This document shows, piece after piece, positions 34,537 to 43,693 of a stretch of 64,000 bases of DNA. This DNA is from Streptomyces camponoticapitis. Its GTDB lineage: Bacteria; Actinomycetota; Actinomycetes; Streptomycetales; Streptomycetaceae. Positions within the stretch are counted from its first letter, which is position 1. Each line of letters opens with the position of its first letter. A program made the translations under genes and the position numbers. A model generated the notes under the pieces. It saw only the letters and a program-made list of their open reading frames with translations, searched no databases and was not told the origin of the DNA. The DNA lies in NCBI RefSeq assembly GCF_014646115.1, contig NZ_BMMV01000001.1, positions 110,030 to 174,029 of the forward strand, read 5' to 3'.

Positions 34537-37500
34537 TCAGCGCAGCCGCTGGCTGATCACCTTGGAGACCCCGTCACCCTGCATGGAGACGCCGTACAGC
34601 GCGTCGGCGACCTCCATCGTGCGCTTCTGATGGGTGATCACAATCAGCTGGGAGCTCTCCTGGAGTTCCTGCATGATCCGGATCAGCCGCTGGAGGTTGG
34701 TGTCGTCCAGCGCGGCCTCGACCTCGTCCATCACGTAGAACGGGCTCGGCCTCGCCTTGAAGATCGACACCAGCAGCGCCACGGCGGTCAGCGACCGCTC
34801 GCCGCCGGACAGCAGGGAGAGCCGTTTGACCTTCTTGCCCGGCGGCCGGGCCTCGACGTCCACACCGCTGGTGAGCATGTTGTCGGGATCCGTGAGGATG
34901 AGGCGCCCCTCGCCGCCGGGGAAGAGCCGCGAGAAGACTCCCTCGAACTGAAGGGCCGTGTCCCGGTACGCCTCCGTGAAGACCTGCTCGACCCGCTCGT
35001 CGACCTCCTTGACGACCTGGAGCAGATCGGCGCGGGTCTTCTTGAGGTCTTCGAGCTGTTCGGAGAGGAACTTGTGCCGTTCCTCCAGCGCCGCGAACTC
35101 CTCCAGGGCGAGCGGGTTCACCTTCCCGAGTTGCTGATACGCCCTTTCGGCCGACCGGAGCCGCTTCTCCTGCTCGCCCCGTACGTACCGCCGTGGCTGA
35201 TTGCGGGGGTCCTCGGGGTCCTCCGGCAGTTCCTCGCCCTCGGCGGGCAGGGACGGCGGTACGAGCTGGTCCGGGCCGTACTCGGCGATCAGTCCGGCCG
35301 GCTCGACGCCGAGCTCCTCCAGGGCCTTGGCCTCCAGCTGCTCGATCCTCATCCGCTTCTCGGCGCCCAGGACCTCGCCCCGGTGCACCGAGTCGGTGAG
35401 TTTGTCGAGTTCGTTCTTGAGATCGCGCCCCTGGTTCCGCTCGGCGACCAGTTCCTGTTCGCGGCCCGCCTTCGCCGCATCGGCCGCCGTGCGTTCCTCG
35501 TCGGCGCGTACGACCGACACCTCGACGTGCGCCAGCAGTTGCCTGGCACCGGAGGCGACAGCGCCGGCGACGGCCGCCTCGTGGCGCAGTCTGGCCCGCC
35601 GCTGTTCGGCGCGGGCCCGTGCCTCGCGCTCGGCGCGGGCGCCCCGGTCGAGCGAGTCCGCGCGGCCGGCGAGTCCCTTGACCCTCTCCTCGTGGGTACG
35701 GACCTGGAGCCGCGCCTCCATCTCGGTCTGGCGGGCGTTGGCCCCGTCGGCGGCGAGCCGGTCCCGTACGGACGTGTCCGGCTCCTCCTCGGCGGGTGCC
35801 TCCTCCGCGACGAGCAGGCGCTCCGCCAGCACCTCCGCCTCCTCCGCGGCCCGGTCCAGGGCGTCCTGGGCCTTGGCGGCGGCGGCCGAGGTCCGCTCGG
35901 CCTCGCCCGCGGCGCCCCGTGCCTGGCCGGCGAGGCGGCCCAGCCGGCCGGAGACGGCGGACTTCTCCCGGTCGGCGGCCCGCCGCCGCTCCCCCAACTC
36001 CTCCACGAGTGCCGCGCATTCGGTACGGCGGCCGGTCGCCCGGCGCTGCGCGTCGGCCAACTCCTCGCACCGTACGGCCAGCTCGGCCAGCTCGGTGGCG
36101 GCCTCGTCGACGGATGCCTGCACCTCCAGCAGGCTGGGCGCCCCGGCGGAGCCGCCGTGGGCGAAGTGCGAGCCGAGGAGGTCGCCCTCCGCCGTGACGG
36201 CGGTCAGTGCGGGGTGGGCGACGACAAGCTCCTCGGCCTCCTCCAGGGTCGCCACGACGACCATGTCCCGGACGAGCCGTCGTACGGCGCTCATGAGGGC
36301 GTCGGGGCCCCGTACGAGGTCGACGACGCGGGGCACGGCCAGGTCGGTGACGGGGGTGGCGGCGTGCACGGGGCGGGGGTGGGCGGCCCCGTGGGCGCCG
36401 CCGCCGGTGGCGCCGGTGACGGGAACGTCACGCGCTCCCTCCACCTGGCCGGGTACGGCTCCGGACGCGGCGGCGGCCTCGCAGTCCTGGCCCGGTCCCG
36501 CGTCCGCCCCGCCGTACGGGGCGGCGTCGCCGCCCGGTGTCCCGGCGCCGGCCTGTCCGGGCAGGCCCGGCGTCGTACCGGAGCCGGTCGCGTCAGCCGG
36601 GGCCCCGTCGCCGGAAGCGCCCGGCTCCGTGGCCCGCCCCGGCACCGCGGCCGACCGCGCGGGCGGCTCGCCGCCCAGCAGCAGGGAGGCCCGCCCCGCG
36701 TCCTCTTTACGCAGCAGGCGGATGGCGTCGGCCGCCGTCGTCGCGTCGGTCACCGCGATCGCGTCGGCCGCCGCACCGAGTGCCGCGGCCACCGGGACCT
36801 CGAAGCCCGGGGTGACGGTGAGCAGTTCCGCGGCGGGACCCAGGAGACCGGCGAGACGGTCCCGCGCGCCCAGCAGCGCGCCGCTGCCGTCCTTGCGGCG
36901 CAGCCCGAGGGCGAGCGCGTCGTGGCGGGCGGAGAGGGCTGCGCGTGCGCGTTCGGCGGCCGTGGCCGCCTCGCGCGCCGCCGTCAGCGCGCCCTCCGCC
37001 TCGGCCAGCGACCGCTTCGCCTCGTCGTGGCGCTCGCCCAGTTCCCGGTCGTCGGCGTCCAGGCCGTCGACCTCGGCCTTGAGTTGCTCGTACTCCTCCT
37101 GCGCGGCGGCCGCGCGCTCCCGCGCCCCGTCGCGGGCCTCGGCGAGCCGGCCGATCTCGGCCTGCGCGGACGCGGCGCGGCTGCGCGCGGCGTTCACCTG
37201 CCCGTTCAACCGGGCGAGCCCCTCCCGCCGGTCGGCGATCGCCCGCGCCACATCCTTGAGACGGCGCTCCTCCGCCACCAGCTCGCGCTCAAGGTCGGAA
37301 CGGTGCGCGACGGTGTCCTCCAGCGCGCGCTCCGCCGCTTCCAGCGCGGCCTCCAGTTCCGCCTCCTGCTCACGGATGCGGGCGGCCTCACGCTCCATGT
37401 CCTCCGGATCCCGCCCGCGCCGCTCGTCGTCCGGCGTGGCGGTGGCGCTCTTCACCCGGGCGTCGGCCAGCGAGATGGTGCCCCGTACCCGCTCGGCCAG

Positions 37501-38385
37501 CTGGGAGAGCTCGTACCAGGTCTGCTGTGCGCGCTGGAGTCTCGGCGCCAGCCGCCGTACCTCCTCCTCCAGCTCCGCCTCGCGTGCCAGCGCGTTCCTG
37601 AGCCGGAGTTCCGCCTCCTCCTTGCGCTGCTTGAGTGCCGCCTCGTCGGCGACCTCCGTACGAAGGGCGTCACGCAGCTTCACCAGGTCGTCGGCGAGCA
37701 GACGCAGCCGCGCGTCGCGCAGGTCCGCCTGGATGACGGCGGCACGCCGTGCCACGGCGGCCTGTCGCCCCAACGGCTTGAGCTGTCGCCGCAGTTCGTC
37801 CGTCAGGTCCTGCACCCGCGCGAGGTTGGCCTGCATCGCGTCCAGCTTCCGCAGCGCCTTCTCCTTGCGCTTACGGTGCTTCAGGACGCCCGCGGCCTCT
37901 TCGATGAATGCCCTGCGCCCCATCGGATCGGCGTGCAGGACGGAATCGAGTTGTCCCTGGCCGACGATGACATGCATCTCGCGGCCGATACCGGAGTCCG
38001 AAAGCAGTTCCTGGATGTCGAGCAGCCGGCAGGTGTCGCCGTTGAGCTGGTATTCGCTGCCGCCGTTGCGGAACATGATCCGCGTAATGGTGACTTCGGC
38101 GTAGTCGATGGGCAGCGCACCGTCGGAATTGTCGATGGTGAGGGAGACCTCGGCGCGCCCGAGCGGCGGCCGACCGGTTGTCCCGGCGAAGATCACGTCC
38201 TCCATCTTGCCGCCGCGAAGCGACTTGGCCCCCTGCTCCCCCATGACCCAGGAAAGCGCGTCCACGACATTGGACTTGCCCGAGCCGTTCGGACCCACGA
38301 CGCACGTGATGCCGGGCTCGAACCGCAGCGTCGTGGCGGAGGCGAAGGATTTGAACCCACGCAGGGTCATGGCCTTGAGGTGCAC
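34537..38385 (-). CDS. smc: Chromosome partition protein Smc
   Basis: A 1282-residue SMC ATPase that compacts and segregates chromosomes with ScpA/ScpB. The head has the P-loop GPNGSGKSNVVDALSWVMGE (from residue 31) and, near the C-terminus, the LSGGERSLTAVALLVSIF signature and the Walker B FYVMDEVEAALDD. Long coiled coils flank the hinge. The hinge carries an insertion of about 105 residues (about 573-678, bases 36353-36668), rich in Gly, Ala, Pro and Thr, which makes the protein longer than the usual 1170-1200. GTG start at 38385 gives the conserved VHLKAMTLRGFKSFA opening. Confidence 0.96.
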   Translation of the reverse strand: MHLKAMTLRGFKSFASATTLRFEPGITCVVGPNGSGKSNVVDALSWVMGEQGAKSLRGGKMEDVIFAGTTGRPPLGRAEVSLTIDNSDGALPIDYAEVTITRIMFRNGGSEYQLNGDTCRLLDIQELLSDSGIGREMHVIVGQGQLDSVLHADPMGRRAFIEEAAGVLKHRKRKEKALRKLDAMQANLARVQDLTDELRRQLKPLGRQAAVARRAAVIQADLRDARLRLLADDLVKLRDALRTEVADEAALKQRKEEAELRLRNALAREAELEEEVRRLAPRLQRAQQTWYELSQLAERVRGTISLADARVKSATATPDDERRGRDPEDMEREAARIREQEAELEAALEAAERALEDTVAHRSDLERELVAEERRLKDVARAIADRREGLARLNGQVNAARSRAASAQAEIGRLAEARDGARERAAAAQEEYEQLKAEVDGLDADDRELGERHDEAKRSLAEAEGALTAAREAATAAERARAALSARHDALALGLRRKDGSGALLGARDRLAGLLGPAAELLTVTPGFEVPVAAALGAAADAIAVTDATTAADAIRLLRKEDAGRASLLLGGEPPARSAAVPGRATEPGASGDGAPADATGSGTTPGLPGQAGAGTPGGDAAPYGGADAGPGQDCEAAAASGAVPGQVEGARDVPVTGATGGGAHGAAHPRPVHAATPVTDLAVPRVVDLVRGPDALMSAVRRLVRDMVVVATLEEAEELVVAHPALTAVTAEGDLLGSHFAHGGSAGAPSLLEVQASVDEAATELAELAVRCEELADAQRRATGRRTECAALVEELGERRRAADREKSAVSGRLGRLAGQARGAAGEAERTSAAAAKAQDALDRAAEEAEVLAERLLVAEEAPAEEEPDTSVRDRLAADGANARQTEMEARLQVRTHEERVKGLAGRADSLDRGARAEREARARAEQRRARLRHEAAVAGAVASGARQLLAHVEVSVVRADEERTAADAAKAGREQELVAERNQGRDLKNELDKLTDSVHRGEVLGAEKRMRIEQLEAKALEELGVEPAGLIAEYGPDQLVPPSLPAEGEELPEDPEDPRNQPRRYVRGEQEKRLRSAERAYQQLGKVNPLALEEFAALEERHKFLSEQLEDLKKTRADLLQVVKEVDERVEQVFTEAYRDTALQFEGVFSRLFPGGEGRLILTDPDNMLTSGVDVEARPPGKKVKRLSLLSGGERSLTAVALLVSIFKARPSPFYVMDEVEAALDDTNLQRLIRIMQELQESSQLIVITHQKRTMEVADALYGVSMQGDGVSKVISQRLR

Positions 38386-38493
38386 GCCGCCGGACTCTAC
38401 CTGCCTCACATCACCGAACGCGGTTTCACCGCTGAATGAGCAGGGCACACCAGACGTGAGAAGAACCGGTTACGGGGGCGGGGGGAAAGAAAG

Positions 38494-38515
38494 AAGGGAC
38501 GCCGAAGCGTCCCTT
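38494..38515 (-). terminator. Terminator after the small coiled-coil gene
   Basis: AAGGGACGC (38494-38502) and GCGTCCCTT (38507-38515) form a 9-base stem with a CGAA loop (TTCG when read leftward), followed leftward by TCTTTCTTTCC. A convincing intrinsic terminator. Confidence 0.75.
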
Positions 38516-38564
38516 GCATGTTCTTGCGAGAGGGTTTCTCACCTGACCCCGACGGGGGCTGCTG

Positions 38565-38783
38565 TCAGGTGAGCGCCGGCTCTGCCTGGGGTACATCGAT
38601 GTCGATGCCGTCGAACGGCGAATCGCCATGGTGCTGTGCGGCGGCAGCGCTCAACGCGTCATTCTCGGACTGGATCCGTACAAGCTCGGATTCGAGGTCC
38701 TGGACGCGCTGCTGAAGCCGTCGCATCTCGGCGAGGAGTCGCGGGTCAGAACCGCCGACGTAACCGAGAAGCGCCTTTGCCAT
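38565..38783 (-). CDS. Small conserved coiled-coil protein
   Basis: A 72-residue protein of unknown function, conserved upstream of smc in Streptomyces. It opens MAKALLGYVGGSDPRLLAEM and continues as one amphipathic coiled coil (RRLQQRVQDLESELVRIQSE), ending in an acidic tail. The ATG at 38783 gives this clean opening; residues before it are out of character. A terminator follows the gene and separates it from smc. It might be a small structural or adaptor protein; no function is claimed. Confidence 0.75.
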   Translation of the reverse strand: MAKALLGYVGGSDPRLLAEMRRLQQRVQDLESELVRIQSENDALSAAAAQHHGDSPFDGIDIDVPQAEPALT

Positions 38784-39249
38784 GATGGATGGGCCTCCAC
38801 ACTGAGTGACCGACCGAAGCGGTGTGGGTCGTGAGGGATTTCCGCACCCGCACTGCTGGCAGAGGTTCTTCCGCACTGTGTTTCTTACTGCCAAACAGCC
38901 AAGGTGCGCGGGGCTTCCAGAGTCTCACCAAAAAGTTTGACGGTCAACACGATCACAGCCCGTCATCGCCGGGCGGCCCAGGGGCGAGCGTTCACACGCG
39001 GTGCGACGCCGCCTCTCCTGCGGCCCCGGAGGGCGTGGAGATCATTGTTAACGCGGCAGCTTGGCATGGGACCCCGCTTCTTGGCAACCATCGGTGGGTT
39101 CCTGCCGACAGCATGTGCCGGAGGCATACAGGCAGGCCGGACCCCTCCCCGGCCGGACGTGTCCCCGCGTATCTCGACCCGTTCAAGATCGACGGGGAAT
39201 GATCGAGATCGTTCGCGCGCTCTCGGGGCGTCGCGCCCACCGGTCATGA
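38784..39249. other. Intergenic region upstream of the coiled-coil gene
   Basis: 466 bases between two leftward genes, without a supported gene. A leftward promoter candidate is at 38919-38947. Short frames on both strands here lack conserved character. Confidence 0.5.
38919..38947 (-). promoter_or_regulatory. Candidate promoter of the small coiled-coil gene
   Basis: On the minus strand TTGACC (38947-38942) and GACTCT (38924-38919) are spaced by 17 bases. The -35 overlaps an inverted repeat GTTGAC/GTCAAAC. Transcription would start about 125 bases before the ATG. Confidence 0.35.
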
Positions 39250-39531
39250 TCACCGGATGGCGAAGGTGTCGTATCCGCCGCGCGGTGTGCCCCAGATCTC
39301 AGTGACACCGTCAACACGGCCGGGCGTGTCGTCCGAACGCAGCCAGTCCAGCAAACGGTGGCAATTATCACGCGATCCCTCGGCGACGATCTGCACCCTG
39401 CCGTCGTCCAGATTCAGGGCGAAGCCTCTCAGGTCCCCGATCTCCAGAGCGTTTGCCCTGGTGAACCAGCGGAAGCCGACTCCCTGTACTCGACCGCGCA
39501 CCCAAACGGTGATCCGTACATCTTCGTTCAT
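39250..39531 (-). CDS. acyP: Acylphosphatase
   Basis: A 93-residue acylphosphatase, which hydrolyses carboxyl-phosphate bonds in small molecules. The catalytic arginine loop is [20 protein letters not shown] and the catalytic asparagine is in [17 protein letters not shown]. Length is normal. The ATG at 39531 is the only suitable start. It lies between the smc region and a secreted CAP protein gene with no obvious operon partner. Confidence 0.93.
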   Translation of the reverse strand: MNEDVRITVWVRGRVQGVGFRWFTRANALEIGDLRGFALNLDDGRVQIVAEGSRDNCHRLLDWLRSDDTPGRVDGVTEIWGTPRGGYDTFAIR

Positions 39532-39611
39532 GCGTGCAAGCTAATGGGCGAATACGACAGTGAGCACTTCGCACCCACCCCGCTTGGCGTACAGTCCCGT
39601 CGCAATGAGGG

Positions 39612-39627
39612 TCACCCGAATGGGTGA
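39612..39627. promoter_or_regulatory. Short inverted repeat upstream of the CAP gene
   Basis: TCACCC (39612-39617) and GGGTGA (39622-39627) with a 4-base centre lie about 70 bases before the CAP-protein ATG, in the 166-base gap to acyP. Could be an operator; weak evidence. Confidence 0.3.
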
Positions 39628-39697
39628 AGCGCATTGTCGTTACGAGCGGTGCGGGAGCAATCACGCGCACCTGAGTACATCGAGGAAGGCGCAGCAG

Positions 39698-40633
39698 ATG
39701 GGACGCCATAGTCGCTCGGCCGGCGCATCCGCCGCTGAGGACCACGCGGCCGGTGCGGCAGGTCGGCACCGGGGCAGGGGCCGAGGCCGGAAGAGGGGAA
39801 TCGGTGCCCCCGTACGCACCGGACTGCTCGGTGCCTCCGCGGCGATGGCCATGGGCGCCGTAGCCGTGGCATCCGGGCTGCTGCCCGGCGGGGAGCAGTA
39901 CACCGTCGGCGGCGGCAGTCTCCCGGGCGAGCAGGTCCGCACCGCGGGCGCGCCCGAACTCCAGCAGCAGGGCGGCTCGACCGCCGAGCCGACGGACGGG
40001 GCCTCCACGTCGCCAAGCACCGGCGACGACGGGGCGAGGGAGCCGTCGAAGTCCGCCTCGACGACGCCGGACAAGCCGTCCGCCTCCGCGAGCCCGTCCA
40101 AGCCGGCCAAGCCGTCGGACACGCCCGAGAGCGATCCCACACGGAGCCGGAGCGAGAACACGAGCACCAAGCCGTCCGGCAGCGCGCCGACGCCCGACAA
40201 GACCAGGGAGAGCGTCTCCACGCCGCCGCGGACGCCGCCGCCGTCCACCACCGCCCCGTCCAGCGCCGAGGCGGAAGTCCTCGCCCTGGTCAACCAGGAG
40301 CGGGCGAAGGTCGGCTGTCAGCCGCTGCGTGCCGACAACGCCCTGAACGGTCTCGCCGAGGCGTTCAGCAAGGACATGGCCGAACGCGGCTTCTTCGACC
40401 ACACCGACCCCGACGGCGACACCCCCTGGGACCGCGCCGACCAGGCGGGCATAACGAACCTGGGCGGCGAGAACATAGCCCGGGGCCAGGCCGACGCCCA
40501 GGCGGTGATGGCGTCCTGGATGGCCAGTGAGGGCCATCGCGAGAACATCCTGAACTGCGACTACAAGACCATAGGCATCGGCGCGCACGTCGCCGACGGC
40601 GGCCCGTGGTGGACGCAGGACTTCGGCTTCTGA
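39698..40633 (+). CDS. Secreted CAP (SCP/PR1-like) domain protein
   Basis: A 311-residue protein with a basic N-terminus (GRHRGRGRGRKRGIG), one hydrophobic segment (TGLLGASAAMAMGAVAVASGL) acting as signal or anchor, a long Ser/Thr/Pro-rich linker (about 90-185) and a C-terminal CAP domain. CAP motifs are VLALVNQERAKVGCQPLRAD, FFDHTDPDGDTPWDRADQAG, GENIARGQADAQAVMASWM and GHRENILNCDYKTIGIGAH. CAP domains are extracellular and their bacterial function is mostly unknown. ATG at 39698 with GAGGAAGG upstream; the more upstream starts give implausible residues. Confidence 0.88.
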   Translation: MGRHSRSAGASAAEDHAAGAAGRHRGRGRGRKRGIGAPVRTGLLGASAAMAMGAVAVASGLLPGGEQYTVGGGSLPGEQVRTAGAPELQQQGGSTAEPTDGASTSPSTGDDGAREPSKSASTTPDKPSASASPSKPAKPSDTPESDPTRSRSENTSTKPSGSAPTPDKTRESVSTPPRTPPPSTTAPSSAEAEVLALVNQERAKVGCQPLRADNALNGLAEAFSKDMAERGFFDHTDPDGDTPWDRADQAGITNLGGENIARGQADAQAVMASWMASEGHRENILNCDYKTIGIGAHVADGGPWWTQDFGF

Positions 40634-40684
40634 GCCACGGGGCGGCCCCGTCCACGCCGCCCCCGTGCACGCGCAGAACTGAGT

Positions 40685-40716
40685 GAGGCCCGCGACAGTA
40701 CGACGTCGCGGGCCTC
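40685..40716. terminator. Bidirectional terminator between the CAP gene and mutM
   Basis: GAGGCCCGCGAC (40685-40696) pairs perfectly with GTCGCGGGCCTC (40705-40716), an excellent 12-base stem between convergent genes. Confidence 0.75.
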
Positions 40717-40760
40717 ATCCATGTCGCCGGACCGCGCAGCCGTACGGGGACGGCGCGGTG

Positions 40761-41636
40761 TTACGGGGCGAGGCGGGGCGGGCGGGTGCGGGGCGGGCGC
40801 TGGCAGCGGGGGCAGAAGTAGCTCGACCGGTTCATCCAGGGGCGGCGGCGGATCAGGGTGCCGCAGCGTCGGCACGGTTCGCCCTCGCGGCCGTACACGT
40901 CCAGCGAGCGGTCGAAGTAGCCCGACTCCCCGTTCACGTTCACGTAGAGACTGTCGAAGCTGGTGCCGCCGTCCGCGAGCGCGGCGTGCAGCACGTCCCG
41001 TACGTGACCGAGCAGCTCGACCGCGCGGGGGCGGGGCAGCGAGGCCGTCGGCCGGTCGTAGTGGAGCTTGGCGCGCCACAGCGCCTCGTCCGCGTAGATG
41101 TTGCCGACACCGCTGATGAGGGACTGGTCGAGCAGTGCGCGCTTGATCGTCGTACGGCGCAGGCGCAGCGCGGCGTAGAAGGCCGCGTCGTCGAACTCGG
41201 GGTCGAGCGGATCGCGTGCGATGTGGGCGATGACGTCCGGCAGTCCGTCGGGGGTGTTGTCGTGCAGCGAGAGTCCGCCGAAGGTGCGCTGGTCGACGAA
41301 GCGGAGCTCGGTCCCGAGGTCGTCCTCGAAGCGGATCCGGATCCGCAGGTGCTTCTCGTCAGGTGCGGACTCCGGCTGGACGAGGAGCTGACCGCTCATA
41401 CCGAGGTGCCCGAGGATCGATGAGTCCGTGTCGGCGAGCGGCAGCCAGAGGTACTTGCCACGGCGGCGGGCCACACCGAGACGGTGCCCCTTGAGGCGGG
41501 CGGCGAAGTCCTCGCCGCCGGCCACATGGCGCCGTACGGCGCGGGGGTGCAGCACCTGTGTGTCGGTCACCGTCCGCCCCGCGACCCAGCGTTCGAGTCC
41601 GCGCCGTACGACTTCGACCTCGGGCAGCTCGGGCAC
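40761..41636 (-). CDS. mutM: Formamidopyrimidine-DNA glycosylase MutM
   Basis: A 291-residue base-excision glycosylase/AP-lyase that removes 8-oxoguanine and Fapy lesions. The catalytic N-terminus is [20 protein letters not shown] (Pro2 and Glu3, with Glu6), the H2TH region contains [20 protein letters not shown], and the C-terminal zinc finger is [20 protein letters not shown] followed by CPRCQ. GTG start at 41636, with CTGAAGGAGC before it. It follows rnc in the same direction, as in other actinobacteria. Confidence 0.96.
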   Translation of the reverse strand: MPELPEVEVVRRGLERWVAGRTVTDTQVLHPRAVRRHVAGGEDFAARLKGHRLGVARRRGKYLWLPLADTDSSILGHLGMSGQLLVQPESAPDEKHLRIRIRFEDDLGTELRFVDQRTFGGLSLHDNTPDGLPDVIAHIARDPLDPEFDDAAFYAALRLRRTTIKRALLDQSLISGVGNIYADEALWRAKLHYDRPTASLPRPRAVELLGHVRDVLHAALADGGTSFDSLYVNVNGESGYFDRSLDVYGREGEPCRRCGTLIRRRPWMNRSSYFCPRCQRPPRTRPPRLAP

Positions 41637-41686
41637 GATGCTCCTTCAGGGGCGGTGGGGGGCGGTGAATCCTGCCGGTTCCGGGT

Positions 41687-41716
41687 CAACTGGCCGAACA
41701 CGGGGCCGGAGTTGGG
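41687..41716 (+). repeat. 30-bp dispersed intergenic repeat, copy A
   Basis: CAACTnnCCGAACACGGGGC, continuing to GTTGGG at 41716, can fold on itself (CAACTGGCC with GGCCGGAGTTG). It matches 28 of 30 bases of copy B at 62668-62697 on the other strand. It lies in the gap between rnc and mutM. Confidence 0.6.
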
Positions 41717-41759
41717 AACGCCGACACGGACGGGAACGGAGAACGGAGCGGGCACGAGC

Positions 41760-41794
41760 TGCGCCCCTCGTGCCGTATCGACACAAGGGGCGCA
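41760..41794 (-). terminator. Terminator after rnc
   Basis: TGCGCCCCT (41760-41768) pairs with AGGGGCGCA (41786-41794); the adjoining GTG and CAC can extend it. It lies 33 bases beyond the rnc stop. Confidence 0.6.
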
Positions 41795-41826
41795 CCGGGA
41801 AGGGAACGTAACAGCTCTGCCCAGGA

Positions 41827-42690
41827 TCAGGACTTGGCCGCGTCCGCGGACTCCGAAGCCGTCGCCGTCGCCGAAGAGGTGTCGGCGGCCTCTTCAGAAA
41901 CGGCGCCGGCACCGGCCTCCGCCACGGTCTCGGCGACTGCCTTCGCCGCCGCCGCCCGTTCGTCCGCGTCGGCCCGGATGGACCGCCACGCGGTCTCCGC
42001 GGCCTGCTGTTCCGCTTCCTTCTTGCTGCGGCCGGTGCCGGTGCCGTACGAGACACCACCGACGCGGGCGGCAGCAGTGAAGGTCTTCTCGTGGTCCGGG
42101 CCGGTCTCCGTGACGAGATACTCGGGTACGCCGAGACTCTCCGCCGCGGTCAGTTCCTGCAGACTGGTCTTCCAGTCCAGACCGGCACCGAGGTTCGAGG
42201 ACGTCTCGATGAGCGGGTCGAAGAGCCGGTGCACCAGCTCGGACGCCGCGTCGAGGCCCTGATCGAGATAGACCGCGCCGATCACCGCTTCAAGGGTGTC
42301 GGCGAGGATGGACGCCTTGTCCCGGCCTCCCGTGCCCTCTTCACCACGGCCGAGCCGGATGAAGGAGCCGAGTTCGAGGCCGCGCCCCACTTGCGCCAGC
42401 GCACGCGAATTGACCACCGCGGCCCGCAACTTGGCCAGTTGGCCTTCGGGCAGGTCGGGGTGGATGCGGTACAGCGTGTCGGTGACCACCAGTCCGAGCA
42501 CCGAATCCCCGAGGAATTCGAGCCGTTCGTTGGTGGGCAGACCGCCGTTCTCGTACGCGAACGAGCGATGGGTCAGCGCACGTACCAGAAGGGCGGACTC
42601 CAGCTGATAGCCGAGCCGCCCTTCCAGAAGCGTGTGGGACGAGGCTGTGCTGACGTTGTCTGCCTTCTTGGCACTGGACAGTTCAGACAT
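41827..42690 (-). CDS. rnc: Ribonuclease III (AbsB)
   Basis: A 287-residue double-strand-specific RNase that processes rRNA and regulates mRNAs. The catalytic signature is [20 protein letters not shown], with the second acidic site at [15 protein letters not shown]; the double-stranded RNA-binding domain follows ([20 protein letters not shown] and [14 protein letters not shown]). An Ala/Glu-rich tail of about 45 residues is extra. In S. coelicolor this is absB, needed globally for antibiotic production. ATG at 42690 (MSELSSAKK). It follows rpmF by 19 bases in the conserved DUF177-rpmF-rnc-mutM order. Confidence 0.96.
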   Translation of the reverse strand: MSELSSAKKADNVSTASSHTLLEGRLGYQLESALLVRALTHRSFAYENGGLPTNERLEFLGDSVLGLVVTDTLYRIHPDLPEGQLAKLRAAVVNSRALAQVGRGLELGSFIRLGRGEEGTGGRDKASILADTLEAVIGAVYLDQGLDAASELVHRLFDPLIETSSNLGAGLDWKTSLQELTAAESLGVPEYLVTETGPDHEKTFTAAARVGGVSYGTGTGRSKKEAEQQAAETAWRSIRADADERAAAAKAVAETVAEAGAGAVSEEAADTSSATATASESADAAKS

Positions 42691-42709
42691 CGAGCCTCTC
42701 ACCAGCCGC

Positions 42710-42883
42710 TCAGACCTCGAGGACCTGGCGCTTGTTGTAGGTGCCGCAACTCGGGCACGCGATGTGCTGGAGCTTCGGCTCCTGGCAACGCTCACACGAA
42801 ACCAGGGTGGGGACCGCAGCCTTCCACTGCGACCGGCGGTGGCGCGTGTTGCTGCGCGACATCTTCCGCTTCGGAACAGCCAC
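42710..42883 (-). CDS. rpmF: 50S ribosomal protein L32
   Basis: L32, 57 residues: [20 protein letters not shown] at the start and two Cys pairs (CERC and CPSC), the zinc-binding form. GTG at 42883 with GCAGGAGAAG upstream. It starts 2 bases after the DUF177 stop, the conserved DUF177-rpmF pairing. Confidence 0.96.
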   Translation of the reverse strand: MAVPKRKMSRSNTRHRRSQWKAAVPTLVSCERCQEPKLQHIACPSCGTYNKRQVLEV

Positions 42884-42885
42884 GG

Positions 42886-43494
42886 CTACTTCTCCTGCTT
42901 CTCGTCGGCGCCCGGGTCGGCGCCGTCCATGTTGTCCTTCTCGCCGTCCTTGATGGTTTCGGCGAGTCCTTGCAGTGACGCCCACCGGATGTCGACGGCG
43001 TCGTGGTGATGGTCCGGGTTCTCGTCCAGCCTGATTCCGCATTCGGAGCACAGGCCGGCACAGGTCTCCCGGCACACCGGCTGCATCGGCAGTGCGAGCA
43101 CCACCGCATCACGCAGCACAGGTTCGAGGTCGAGCAGTCCGTCCTCGATGAAGAACCTGTCCTCGTCGTCCTCGGCGTCGTCGGCCGGTTCCGCCTGCTT
43201 GCTGCGGCCCCGGTCGTCGGCGTCAGGGTACGAGAACATCTCCTGGAAGTCCGCTGCCACGTCCTGGCGCACCGGCTCCAGACACCTTACGCACTCCCCC
43301 TCGGCCGTCGCACGGGCGGTGCCCGTGACGAGCACCCCCTCCATGACCGACTCCAGTCGCATCCTGAGCTCGACCGGCGCGCCTTCTGGCACTCCGATGA
43401 CGCCGTCGATGCCGAAGTCCTTGGGCGCCGCCGCGGAGCGGGTCAGCCGCTTGAGCGCGCCGGGACGCCGACCCAGCTCGTGTGTGTCGAACAC
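42886..43494 (-). CDS. DUF177 (YceD-like) 23S rRNA accumulation-type protein
   Basis: A 202-residue protein of the DUF177/YceD family, which in E. coli and plants is linked to 23S rRNA accumulation. Recognisable parts are [16 protein letters not shown], a CVRCLEPV knuckle, and C-terminal cysteines in [20 protein letters not shown]. The gene is placed here at the GTG at 43494, but the conserved family opening ([19 protein letters not shown]) continues upstream in frame to a CTG at 43527 with AGGA six bases before it, so the true protein may be 11 residues longer with a rare CTG start. It is co-translated with rpmF. Confidence 0.85.
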   Translation of the reverse strand: MFDTHELGRRPGALKRLTRSAAAPKDFGIDGVIGVPEGAPVELRMRLESVMEGVLVTGTARATAEGECVRCLEPVRQDVAADFQEMFSYPDADDRGRSKQAEPADDAEDDEDRFFIEDGLLDLEPVLRDAVVLALPMQPVCRETCAGLCSECGIRLDENPDHHHDAVDIRWASLQGLAETIKDGEKDNMDGADPGADEKQEK

Positions 43495-43693
43495 GAGGGG
43501 GTTGCGGTGGTCGAGGCGGGCGTTCAGGGCTGTTCCTGCTTTCGAGTCGTGGGGTGGGCCGCCTGGTCGCTTGACGAGGGGGCGGCCGGATCGCGGACAT
43601 CACGCGACCGAAGAGCCAGGATACTTGACGGGCCGCCGTAGGCCCAATCCGGTCGTACGCGGACCCCGGGGGCGTACGGGGCACCGCGCGGGT

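Noticed and set aside
34630..38439. A very long rightward open frame opposite smc
   Set aside because: It is antisense to a complete smc gene; long antisense frames are expected at this GC content and the translation has no domain-like pattern.
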